From Catenibacterium sp. co_0103 (GTDB taxonomy: Bacteria; Bacillota_I; Bacilli_A; Erysipelotrichales; Coprobacillaceae): a stretch of DNA of 16,519 nt. Location: NCBI RefSeq assembly GCF_004168205.1, contig NZ_RCYB01000046.1, positions 1 through 16,519 of the forward strand, given 5' to 3'. The notes under the pieces are model-generated. The model was not told the origin of the DNA. It worked only from the letters and a program-made list of their open reading frames with translations, and searched no databases. The position numbers and the translations under genes are program-made. This document shows, one piece after another, positions 7,104 through 13,275 of this stretch. Positions within the stretch are counted from its first letter, which is position 1, and every line of letters starts with the position of its first letter.

Positions 7104-8119
7104 ATGAGAATACTTATATACGGTTCAGGGGTTATTGGTTCTTTATATGCAGTTTTGTTGAAAGAAACAGGGTATGATACAACTATTTATGCAAGAGGAC
7201 ATAGACTTGAAGTCCTTCAAAATCAAGGACTCCTTTATAAGAAAAATAATATAATCAAAAAAGTAGATATCAAGGTCATTGATCACTTACAAGATAATGA
7301 TATATATGATTTTATTTTTTTAACTGTTAGAGAAAATCAATTATATCAAGCACTGAAAGAATTGAAATCTAACAAAAGTAAAACCATTATCACAATGGTT
7401 AACTCAATAGATAATTATGAAAAATGGGAAAGTATTGTAGGAAAAGGAAAAATATTACCTGCTTTCCCAGGTGCTGGAGGCTCTATCACAAATAATATAC
7501 TTGATGCATCACTTACTCCAAGAATCATACAACCCACTACTTTTTCTGAAATAACTGGAAAAAAGACAAATAGGACACAGCGGCTCTCACAAATATTTAA
7601 ACATTCATGCATACCTTTCCAGCAGGTCAATGATATGCATATATGGCAGTTATGTCATATTGGGATGGTTGTACCTCTTGCGAATGCTTATTATCAAACA
7701 GAACATCCTGAATCCGTAGGACAAGATAAAGTGATAATGAAAAAAATAGCGAGAGAGCTTAAAGATAATTTCAAGATCTTATATGATAACCTTCATACAT
7801 TATCACCTTATAAAATGAATATTTTTTTGAATACCCATAATCTGCAGAAACAGTCTTTTTTATCTTTGTTTGTTCTTTGTTTCTAATACTGTTTAAGAGG
7901 AACTTATTAAAGACGTGTTTATAGCATACCTGTGGTTTGTGGGTATTCAAAAATATTTTTAGAATTTTACCAATACCAATACTTACATATATTTTATCAC
8001 AGGCTTATAAAAGTCGTTTTGGACATACATTTATGTATCAACATGCAATAAAAGCACCAGATGAAATGAAAGAACTACATAACCAATTTTATTCTTATAT
8101 TAAGAAATGGAGATTATGA
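7104..8119 (+). pseudogene. Ketopantoate reductase family protein, split by a MITE-like insertion
   Basis: The N-terminal part (7104-7825) encodes a Rossmann fold with the dinucleotide loop YGSGVIGS (6-13), then KILPAFPGAGGS and HIWQLCHIGMVVPLANAYY, typical of the PanE/ApbA-like 2-dehydropantoate 2-reductase superfamily. After KMNIF the frame enters the inserted element and ends in about 20 foreign residues at 7886. After the element the sequence resumes as RILPIPILTYILSQ...FGHTFMYQHAIKAPDEM to TGA 8117, the family's C-terminus. Removing the element and one 8-bp target copy (134 bases) joins the halves in frame. Members of this group are usually not the pantothenate enzyme; the substrate is unknown. 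A truncated, probably unstable protein may still be made. Confidence 0.88.
7826..7951. mobile_element. 126-bp MITE-like element with terminal inverted repeats
   Basis: Ends are TTTGAATACCCA (7826-7837) and its inverted partner TGGGTATTCAAA (7940-7951); the similarity extends to about 22 bases with 17 matches (CTGCAG inside the left end, CTGTGG inside the right). It is flanked by an 8-bp direct repeat AATATTTT (7818-7825 and 7952-7959), a target duplication. It contains no ORF of note, so it would need a transposase supplied elsewhere. An AT-rich 8-bp duplication occurs in several IS families such as ISL3; I cannot assign the family. Confidence 0.85.
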
Positions 8120-8121
8120 AT

Positions 8122-8700
8122 ATGACAAACGAAGAATACAAACAATTATCAATCAAAGAATTTACTGAAGCAGCTAAAAGATATGAAGGTGATCATGCAG
8201 GTCTCTATGAAATGTGTAAGAAGGATTATCCAGATATCTTAGAAGAATTAGAGAAAGAATCATTCATAGATTTACTTGATGCAGGATGTGGTCCAGCACC
8301 TATGATTTCTTTATTATCAGAAAAATATCCAGATAGACATTATACAGGTCTTGATCTTACACCAGCTATGATTGAAGAAGCTAAAAAGAAGAATATTCCA
8401 AATGCAGTATTTGTAGTAGGGGATTGTGAGAATTTCCCTTTTGAGGAAAATTCATTTGATGCCATTATATGTTCTATGAGCTTTCATCATTACCCTAATC
8501 CACAAGCATTTTTCAATAGTGTAAAAAGATGCTTACCTCCAAAGGGTAGATTAATACTTAGAGATGTTACTAGTGATAATAAACCACTTGTATGGCTGAT
8601 GAATAAAATTGAAATGCCTCTCGCAAACTTGTGTGGTCATTGAGATGTTCAGGTTCCTACAAGAGATCTTGTTTATAAATGTTGTAAAAAAGAGAATCCT
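8122..8700 (+). pseudogene. Class I SAM-dependent methyltransferase, broken by TGA and 3' deletion
   Basis: The readable part (173 residues, to TGA 8641) has the SAM-binding motif LLDAGCGPAP (51-60), acidic Asp78 at the end of strand 2 (YTGLDLTPAM), GDCENFPF (100-107) and FDAIICSMSFHHYPNP, all typical of UbiE/Methyltransf_11 enzymes. The family continues with a Gly-Asp-Val-Gln sequence; here CGH is followed by TGA and then DVQVPTRDLVY in the same frame, so GGA to TGA is the likely mutation. The rest of the C-terminus is missing: within about 15 codons the sequence becomes the N-terminus of a second methyltransferase. ATG 8122 has GGAG 9 bases upstream; ATG 8116 overlaps the previous stop and is also possible. 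Confidence 0.8.
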
Positions 8701-9410
8701 AAAATAAAAGATGAAATGGCTGTATCAATAGTCAAACAATTAGATTATGACTTTTCTCAAGCAGATCAAGATAAAACAATGCGTTCTGGTGTGATTGCAA
8801 GAACAATTGTATTAGATAAGATGGTAGATGAATATTTAGATAAACATAAGAATACTATTGTGATTAATATTGCATGTGGTCTTGATACAAGGTGTTATCG
8901 TATGAAAGGCAAATATATACGCTGGTATAATCTAGATTTACCTGAAACGATAAATATAAGAAAACAGTTTTTACCAGAAACAGGACCTATCTATCAAATC
9001 GCGAAGTCAGCTATGGATGAAACCTATACAAATACTATTCACAATGAAGGAGAAGACGTTCTAGTAATCATAGAAGGATTGACTATGTATTTAACTGAAA
9101 TTGATATTAAGAAAATCTTTTCTATTATCGAACATGCATTTTCAAATGTCACAATAATGGTTGAAGTGATGTCACCTTTTATGGTGAAGCACATTAAAGA
9201 AAAATCAATAGAAGGCAGTCATGCAAAGTTTACATGGGGTATAAAAAATGGGAAAGAACTAGAAAAACTTACCCCTTCATTTTCTTTTCTAAAGGAAGTA
9301 AGTCTTGTAGAGGAATGAAGCAATTGATGCCTATATATCATGTTTTAGGTACGATTCCTTTTGTTTCTCATGTATCTAATAAAATAATTGTGTTAGAAAA
9401 ACACATTTGA
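8680..9410 (+). pseudogene. Leucine-carboxyl-methyltransferase-family SAM methyltransferase, frameshifted
   Basis: Reading from about KKENPKIKDEMAVSIVKQLD onward gives the LCM/TcmP-type fold: IARTIVLDKMVDEYL, SAM loop NIACGLDTRC (51-60, counting from ATG 8716), RWYNLDLPETI (69-79), IIEGLTMYLTE (118-128) and FTWGIKNGKELEK. The frame stops at TGA 9316, but from 9312 another frame reads GMKQLMPIYHVLGTIPFVS then NKIIVLEKHI to TGA 9408, which is the family's usual end; one lost base explains this. The usual N-terminal 20-40 residues were lost in the fusion with the upstream methyltransferase. Members methylate small-molecule or peptide carboxyl or hydroxyl groups; target unknown. Confidence 0.75.
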
Positions 9411-9426
9411 TAAAGAGATGATCATA

Positions 9427-9764
9427 ATGAATAAAAGACATTTTTATACAGAAATGGATGGGTTCTATGGTGTTTATTGGTAGTGTAAGAAAGAATCAGA
9501 CTGTGCAATGATTGGTGATGATGCAGAAGACTATTTAGCCCGTACTTCTGTAAAATTGCTCCATAAGCTTGGTTTAAATGTGTTGACTATGTCTCCTGCA
9601 AAAAAAGGATTATGGAGATTATAATTATCCATTAGATCGTATAGAGAAAGCTATAAGATGGTTAAAAACATCCGGTAATCAAAAGATAGGAATTGTCGGT
9701 GCCTCGACCACAGGAACTCTCGCTTTAACAGCCGCTTCTTATTTTGAAGATATCACACTCACAA
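9427..9764 (+). pseudogene. Alpha/beta hydrolase (BAAT/acyl-CoA thioester hydrolase C-terminal type), degraded
   Basis: Starts MNKRHFYTEMDGFYGVYW, then TAG (9481-9483), then in the same frame SDCAMIGDDAEDYLARTS and LHKLGLNVLTMSPAKK. An extra base near 9607 shifts the frame, which then reads DYGDYNYPLDRIEKAIRWL and the nucleophile elbow VGASTTG (the family's GxSxxG-like loop), ending DITLT at 9763. Everything after the nucleophile strand, including the catalytic Asp and His, is gone and replaced by the tail of a nitrilase. At least three lesions are present. Confidence 0.72.
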
Positions 9765-9983
9765 ATTGCAATGTGCAATAGAATAGGACAAGAGAGTGAA
9801 ATGAACTTTTCTGGAGAATCCATAGTAGTCAATCAAAATGGTGAAGCTATTAAAAAAGTAGGTGATCAGGAAGAAATCATATATGTTGATATTAATTTAT
9901 CTAACTCCAAGAAAATAAGAGAAAGTAGACCCTATACACAGCTAAGAAGAACTAAATTTTATAGAAAAATTATCTTGCCATAA
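9765..9983 (+). pseudogene. C-terminal remnant of a carbon-nitrogen hydrolase (nitrilase family)
   Basis: Reads IAMCNRIGQESEMNFSGES, then IVVNQNGE...VDINLSNSKKIRESRPYTQLRR to TAA 9981. The CNRIG...FSGES...DINL order is the conserved end of CN-hydrolase proteins, just after the catalytic Cys segment, which is absent. The 5' part of the gene has been removed by the deletion that joined it to the hydrolase fragment upstream; no ribosome site or start belongs to it. Confidence 0.72.
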
Positions 9984-10005
9984 AGTAAGGTTTAGCCTCT
10001 ATACT
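9974..10005 (+). promoter_or_regulatory. MerR-type promoter (19-bp spacer) of the truncated flavodoxin gene
   Basis: -35 TTGCCA (9975-9980) and -10 TATACT (10000-10005) with a 19-base spacer, aligned base for base with the 6102-6133 promoter. Shared blocks are CTTGCC, AAGT and TTTAGCCT. It lies 22 bases before the ATG at 10028. Confidence 0.55.
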
Positions 10006-10027
10006 TGTAGTAAGGAGGTTTATTACT

Positions 10028-10300
10028 ATGGGTAAAATATTAGTTGCTTATTTTAGTGCAAGTGGTGTTACAAAGCATGCGGCTGAAGAAGTTGCAAAGG
10101 TGGCAGGAGCTAATCTATATGAAATCAAACCAGAAGTTCCGTATACAAAAGCAGATCTTGATTGGATGAATAAGAAGTCTAGAAGCAGTATTGAAATGGA
10201 GGATAAATCTTTTCGTCCTGTCATTATTAAAGATAATCTAGATGTATCAAAATATGATCATATTTACTTAGGTTTTCCTAAAATGGAGTACAGTTTATAG
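10028..10300 (+). pseudogene. Flavodoxin, truncated after the second flavin-loop strand
   Basis: [20 protein letters not shown] gives the first strand and the FMN phosphate loop (YFSASGVT, 8-15) of a long-chain flavodoxin; [20 protein letters not shown] and [10 protein letters not shown] follow correctly. Normal members continue with an IWW flavin loop and about 70-90 more residues; here the sequence changes after GFP (residue 84) and ends in KMEYSL. AAGGAGG at 10012-10018 gives an excellent ribosome site and a MerR-type promoter remains, so expression may continue although FMN binding is probably lost. Confidence 0.78.
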
Positions 10301-10372
10301 TAGTGTATAGCGTGTACCAAGTTATAATTATGGGGTTGAAAATAACAGTATACACAGATAATGTGGAAAAAT

Positions 10373-10447
10373 GTGTATGACGTTTATATAGAAAATAACA
10401 TTGAAAAAGAAATTCAAGAATGGGTAAATTCATTAAATTTAAAATAG
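10373..10447 (+). pseudogene. Possible flavodoxin C-terminal remnant
   Basis: In the same frame as the truncated flavodoxin, after several stops, the sequence reads NNIEKEIQEWVNSLNLK then TAG. The EWVNSL end is like the last helix of flavodoxins of this type. If right, the middle of the gene was deleted or replaced between about 10280 and 10370. Weak because it is short. Confidence 0.35.
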
Positions 10448-10462
10448 AATAATAATTACATG

Positions 10463-10503
10463 AGTGACAGAAGATAAGAATCTGAATTCCCTGTCACTTT
10501 TAT
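10463..10503 (+). terminator. Terminator-like hairpin after the flavodoxin remnants
   Basis: AGTGACAG (10463-10470) pairs perfectly with CTGTCACT (10491-10498), loop of 20, followed by a short T-rich stretch. Confidence 0.6.
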
Positions 10504-10515
10504 ATTATTTGATAA

Positions 10516-10567
10516 GAAAAAAGAACTGGTTTATATCCGATAAGAATATAGACTGGTTCTTATTTTT
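10516..10567 (-). terminator. Probable terminator for the XRE gene at the region boundary
   Basis: AAGAAC and GTTCTT flank an AT-rich centre. On the minus strand the right arm runs into a T tract (the AAAAAA at about 10517-10523 read in reverse), fitting termination of the leftward XRE gene; the plus-strand side also has TTATTTTT, so it may work both ways. Confidence 0.45.
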
Positions 10568-10607
10568 AATATGCTATTATATACACAGGGAGTCGGGGAA
10601 TGTCGAA

Positions 10608-10844
10608 CTATAGCAAGCCGGAAAAGAAAGCATTGATATCGGTATGAAAGAGTTTTGCAAGTGCAACTAATTCAGATGCCTTAATGTTCATGCGATTTGT
10701 TTCCAGTTTGGCATAGGTACTTTTGGTGATGGAGATACCCATAAGATTTAATTTTGCAACTACTTGGTCTTGAGTCATATTGTTTTTATATCGAATTGCT
10801 TGGATATTTTTACCAATATCCATATCTGGTCTAATCTTTTGCAT
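10608..10844 (-). CDS. XRE-family HTH transcriptional regulator
   Basis: 78 residues, single HTH_3 domain: IGKNIQAIRYKNNMTQDQVV (10-29) leads into helices 2-3 and the recognition region ISITKSTYAKLETNRM (37-52), ending SELVALAKLFHTDINAFFSG. Start ATG at 10844 (minus strand) has GGGGAG 9 bases upstream. It is divergent from the small acidic gene at 10974 and probably represses that promoter and its own through the repeated sites at 10874 and 10928. Such repressors often guard element genes. Confidence 0.85.
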   Translation of the reverse strand: MQKIRPDMDIGKNIQAIRYKNNMTQDQVVAKLNLMGISITKSTYAKLETNRMNIKASELVALAKLFHTDINAFFSGLL

Positions 10845-10873
10845 AATGATGAACTCCCCTTATAAAATAAAAA

Positions 10874-10945
10874 GTTTCGTAATACAGAAACATATATATT
10901 GATTCTAAAGAATTTAAATTTTATAATGTTTCGTAATAAGGAATT
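10874..10945. promoter_or_regulatory. Divergent control region: rightward promoter flanked by two operator-like repeats
   Basis: GTTTCGTAATA occurs at 10874-10884 and again at 10928-10938, 54 bases apart (about five helical turns). The first continues to GAAAC, making a GTTTC-N8-GAAAC dyad; the second to GAATT at the same place. Between them lies a near-consensus promoter, -35 TTGATT (10899-10904), 17-base spacer, -10 TATAAT (10922-10927), and the second repeat begins at the next base, where a repressor would block initiation. Likely operators of the XRE protein. Confidence 0.65.
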
Positions 10946-10973
10946 ATTTTTAACAGGAAGAGGTAAAAGTATA

Positions 10974-11366
10974 ATGGATGTGGAGATGGAAAAGAGAAAA
11001 TTTTTAAATCTATGTGGCAAAAGAGATCGAGCATTATTGTCAGGTGAAAAAAGAATGACATTGGGGGATATGGAACGATTGACATATCTGACAGAATTTT
11101 TTGAACTGGAGAACTATGGAATCGCCTTATGGAAAGAATTTGGTGATGATGTAAAAGAGCCATTTGAAGCGATGATGAAAATGTTAGATGAGCCGGAGTG
11201 CATAGAAGATCGATGGCTTGATGACGAAGCAAAAGGGGAAAAGTGGTTGTTAGAATTTCAGGAACTGGCATTAACGGAAGAATACAGGGAATGGATTCGA
11301 AATTATATCGATAAAAAATATGAAGAAAGAGGATTACCATATCCGACAGGAGCAGACTTCGATTAA
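10974..11366 (+). CDS. Small acidic protein of unknown function
   Basis: 130 residues, strongly charged (many Glu/Asp and Lys), with no signal peptide or membrane segment. It reads as mostly helical: KRDRALLSGEKRMTLGDMER, FFELENYGIALWKEFGDDVK, then ALTEEYREWIRNYIDKKYEE. I do not recognise the family. I chose ATG 10974 because AGGAAGAGG lies about 10 bases upstream; in-frame starts at 10899 and 10926 fall inside the promoter. It is the first gene under the divergent XRE-controlled promoter. A terminator hairpin overlaps its stop. Confidence 0.72.
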   Translation: MDVEMEKRKFLNLCGKRDRALLSGEKRMTLGDMERLTYLTEFFELENYGIALWKEFGDDVKEPFEAMMKMLDEPECIEDRWLDDEAKGEKWLLEFQELALTEEYREWIRNYIDKKYEERGLPYPTGADFD

Positions 11367-11381
11367 GAGGTCTGCTTTTTT
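11351..11381 (+). terminator. Terminator overlapping the stop of the acidic-protein gene
   Basis: AGCAGACTTC (11351-11360) pairs with GAGGTCTGCT (11367-11376), one wobble, loop of 6 containing the stop codon, then six T. Confidence 0.85.
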
Positions 11382-11406
11382 CTGGTCTTTTGGGAGGTGA
11401 TAAGAG

Positions 11407-11739
11407 GTGGAAGTAAGTATTTATGAACTCTTGGCGGCAGCAAGAGAATCGGCTAAATCTGATTATATAAAAGGGGACAGCATTTTGTGTGAGAAGAGAT
11501 TTCATCCAGATACCCATTACATGGTAGAAATGGAGCTGTTAGGAAATGATAACAAGCTGGGAGAAAAGGGGAATTACATACGAAAGTTTCTGACAGAACC
11601 GGAGTATCTTCCCATTTTACAAAAGCAGGAAAAACACCTCATAAAAATAAAAAGACAGGCGATTGTTCAAAAAGGAAACTTGCGATATATCCCTCCCCCG
11701 GACAGGCTGGACCGCCGCCGGGAGAGGGATATTTTATAA
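11407..11739 (+). CDS. Hypothetical element protein
   Basis: 110 residues starting at GTG 11407 with GGGAGG at 11392-11397. Soluble and charged: an N-terminal helix VSIYELLAAARESAKSDYIK, a middle region (HPDTHYMVEMELL), then a basic C-terminus KHLIKIKRQAIVQKGN and a Pro/Arg-rich end PPPDRLDRRRERD. Family not recognised. The Pro/Arg tail is encoded by the arms and loop of a strong hairpin (11687-11732), so its odd composition may follow from the RNA or DNA structure and not from protein need. Confidence 0.6.
   Translation: MEVSIYELLAAARESAKSDYIKGDSILCEKRFHPDTHYMVEMELLGNDNKLGEKGNYIRKFLTEPEYLPILQKQEKHLIKIKRQAIVQKGNLRYIPPPDRLDRRRERDIL
11687..11735 (+). other. Strong 15-bp hairpin at the 3' end of the preceding gene
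   Basis: ATATCCCTCCCCCGG (11687-11701) and CCGGGAGAGGGATAT (11718-11732) are inverted with one mismatch; the 16-base loop is GC-rich. A short T run (four) follows. It could be a terminator with a weak tail, an mRNA stabiliser or a protein-binding site. Confidence 0.6.
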
Positions 11740-11909
11740 CCGGCTGGGAAGGAACAGTAGTGTTCCTCTGGCGATAGTGGTATAAAAAAGCCAGATTTTC
11801 CGCAGGTTTTGGGACGCTGGAACATGGAAAAGTGTTCACGAATGGCACTTTTGCAACAATCCGTTGCAGCAGTGAAAGCATTTTTGACCTTACGTTAAAC
11901 AGAAAAATG
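11740..11909. promoter_or_regulatory. Hairpin-rich non-coding region upstream of parM (candidate parC/leader)
   Basis: About 170 bases without a convincing gene. It holds three perfect inverted repeats: AGGAACA-GTAG-TGTTCCT (11750-11767), AAAAGTG...CACTTTT (11828-11852) and TGCAAC-AATCC-GTTGCA (11852-11868), the last two sharing a base. ParMRC systems carry the centromere just upstream of parM, so this is where parC would be, though no tandem iteron array is visible. A leader RNA or replication-related structure is an alternative. A minus-strand frame across it seems spurious. Confidence 0.4.
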
Positions 11910-11922
11910 AAAGGGTGTGATT

Positions 11923-12834
11923 GTGATAATCATAGGAATTGATCATGGCTATTATGCCATTAAAACAAGACAAGTGTCTTTCCCAAGTGGAATTATTGGG
12001 TATGATTACGAGCCGTATACCATGCAGAATGTTCTGCAATATCAAGGAAAGTATTATGTCTGCGGTACGGGAAGACAGACGCTGGTAAAAAATAAAACGT
12101 CAAATGATAATTATTATCTGCTGACGTTGGCAGCCATTGCAGAAGAAATCAAGCATCGGAAAGCGGAACGAAAGACAGAGGTAATTCTGGCTGTCGGACT
12201 TCCGCTTTCAAGTTTTGGAAGAGAGAAACAGGGATTCAGGGAGTATCTGTTGCGGAAAGAGCAGCCAGTGCGATTTTTATATGAAAGTGAGTTATATGAG
12301 ATAACAATAAAAGATGTGAAACTGTTCCCACAGGGATACTCTGCGCTTGCTCTGCATCCAGAGTATCTGAAGAATGAACCGTCTGTTCTGCTTGTTGATA
12401 TTGGTGGCTGGACCGTTGACCTTATGAGGCTGGACAATGCTGTTCCGAATGCAGCAACGTGCAGAAGTCTGGAACTTGGAGTAATCCGATGTATTGATGA
12501 GACAGCAGAACAAGTGCGTAGAAATACCGGACTGTCTGTGACAGAAACTCAAATTGAGCGTGTGCTTCGGAGGGAATCTTGCAGTATGGCAGAGGAGGCC
12601 AGACGGATCATACAGGAAAACGGACGGAAATATATAGAAAGAATACTGTCTGCGGTGACAGAATCCGGGTTTGATCTCCGGGCAGTACCCACCGTATTTA
12701 TGGGGGGAGGCTCCGCAATTTTAAAACGCCACGTGACCGCACAGGACGCGATTTGCCGCCCCGTTTTTATAGAGGACGTCCATGCCAACGCAACAGGGTA
12801 TGAACGGATTGTAGAGCAGATGTGGACGAGATGA
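11923..12834 (+). CDS. parM: ParM/StbA-family actin-like ATPase, plasmid segregation
   Basis: About 303 residues. Actin-fold motifs: phosphate-1 IIIGIDHGYYAIK at the N-terminus, ILAVGLPLSSFG (about 88-99), phosphate-2 VDIGGWTVDLM (158-168) and adenosine loop FMGGGSAILK (259-268). This protein polymerises with ATP to push element copies apart, working with ParR bound to the centromere. Length fits ParM-like proteins. I prefer GTG 11923, which has AAAGGG 7 bases upstream; GTG 11917 (305 residues) would leave only one base after that site. Overlaps the next gene by ATGA (12831-12834), so the pair is translated together. Such cassettes also occur on ICEs with an extrachromosomal stage. Confidence 0.85.
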   Translation: MIIIGIDHGYYAIKTRQVSFPSGIIGYDYEPYTMQNVLQYQGKYYVCGTGRQTLVKNKTSNDNYYLLTLAAIAEEIKHRKAERKTEVILAVGLPLSSFGREKQGFREYLLRKEQPVRFLYESELYEITIKDVKLFPQGYSALALHPEYLKNEPSVLLVDIGGWTVDLMRLDNAVPNAATCRSLELGVIRCIDETAEQVRRNTGLSVTETQIERVLRRESCSMAEEARRIIQENGRKYIERILSAVTESGFDLRAVPTVFMGGGSAILKRHVTAQDAICRPVFIEDVHANATGYERIVEQMWTR

Positions 12835-13121
12835 CACGCCCGGTATATTCGTTCCGCCCGAACCTGAAAAATCCAGAACACCAGAGAGCATGGGAGAAAT
12901 TTCAAAGTGTTCCAGAAGGGCAGAAAAGCCAGTATCTGGTTCAGGCAATTCTGGAAAAAGAGGATCGGAAATGGATGGAAGAAGTCATTCAAAAGACGAT
13001 AAAAGAAAGTGTTCGGGAATTAGGAATATGTGGCACTACGGAACAATCGACAACGAAACTATCATCGGAAGAAATACCAGATCAGATGATGGATTTTCTA
13101 TCTCAAATGGAAAATTTGTAA
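12831..13121 (+). CDS. parR: ParR-like centromere-binding adaptor protein
   Basis: 96 residues. The N-terminus YSFRPNLKNPEHQRAWEKF followed by VPEGQKSQYLVQAIL resembles the strand-helix-helix of ParR-type ribbon-helix-helix proteins (N-P-x-H-x-x-A-W-E and a G-x-K-S helix start). The C-terminal half is charged and helical (EKEDRKWMEEVIQKTIKESV) and ends FLSQMENL, like the ParM-contacting tail. Position directly after parM, with a 4-base ATGA overlap, strongly supports the role. GTG 12822 is an alternative start adding three residues; no clear ribosome site is seen, as expected for coupled translation. Confidence 0.75.
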   Translation: MTRPVYSFRPNLKNPEHQRAWEKFQSVPEGQKSQYLVQAILEKEDRKWMEEVIQKTIKESVRELGICGTTEQSTTKLSSEEIPDQMMDFLSQMENL

Positions 13122-13275
13122 AGGGGGTGAGGCCTATGATTGCACGATACATACATTGTTGGATCTGCTAGGGGTAAGGCAAGAAATGCATCGATATCTT
13201 TGGTGGGTATTGTGAATAGCTTTCCATGCGGCTTTGGAGTATGTTGTGTGTAGCAAAAGTGAAAGGAGAAAGGTT
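13122..13275 (+). other. Intergenic stretch with a possible 11-codon leader ORF
   Basis: AAAGGGGGTGAGG precedes ATG 13137, which starts an 11-codon ORF ending TAG (MIARYIHCWIC). The strong ribosome site on so short an ORF is unusual; it may be a leader peptide or a relic of a longer gene. Otherwise nothing recognisable before the next ribosome site at 13261-13266. Confidence 0.3.

Noticed and set aside
8641..8643. In-frame TGA in a methyltransferase as possible codon reassignment or selenocysteine
   Set aside because: TGA serves as the normal stop in other genes of the window (for example at 3719 and 8117), and the gene is further damaged downstream.
10921..11517. Long minus-strand ORF (198 codons) opposite the small acidic and GTG-started genes
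   Set aside because: It lies antisense to two genes with good ribosome sites and a terminator, has unnatural Ser/Pro/Leu-rich composition and no start signals.
11639..11881. Minus-strand 80-codon ORF across the region before parM
   Set aside because: No ribosome site, antisense to a likely gene at one end and built largely from hairpin sequence; the inverted repeats explain the region better.
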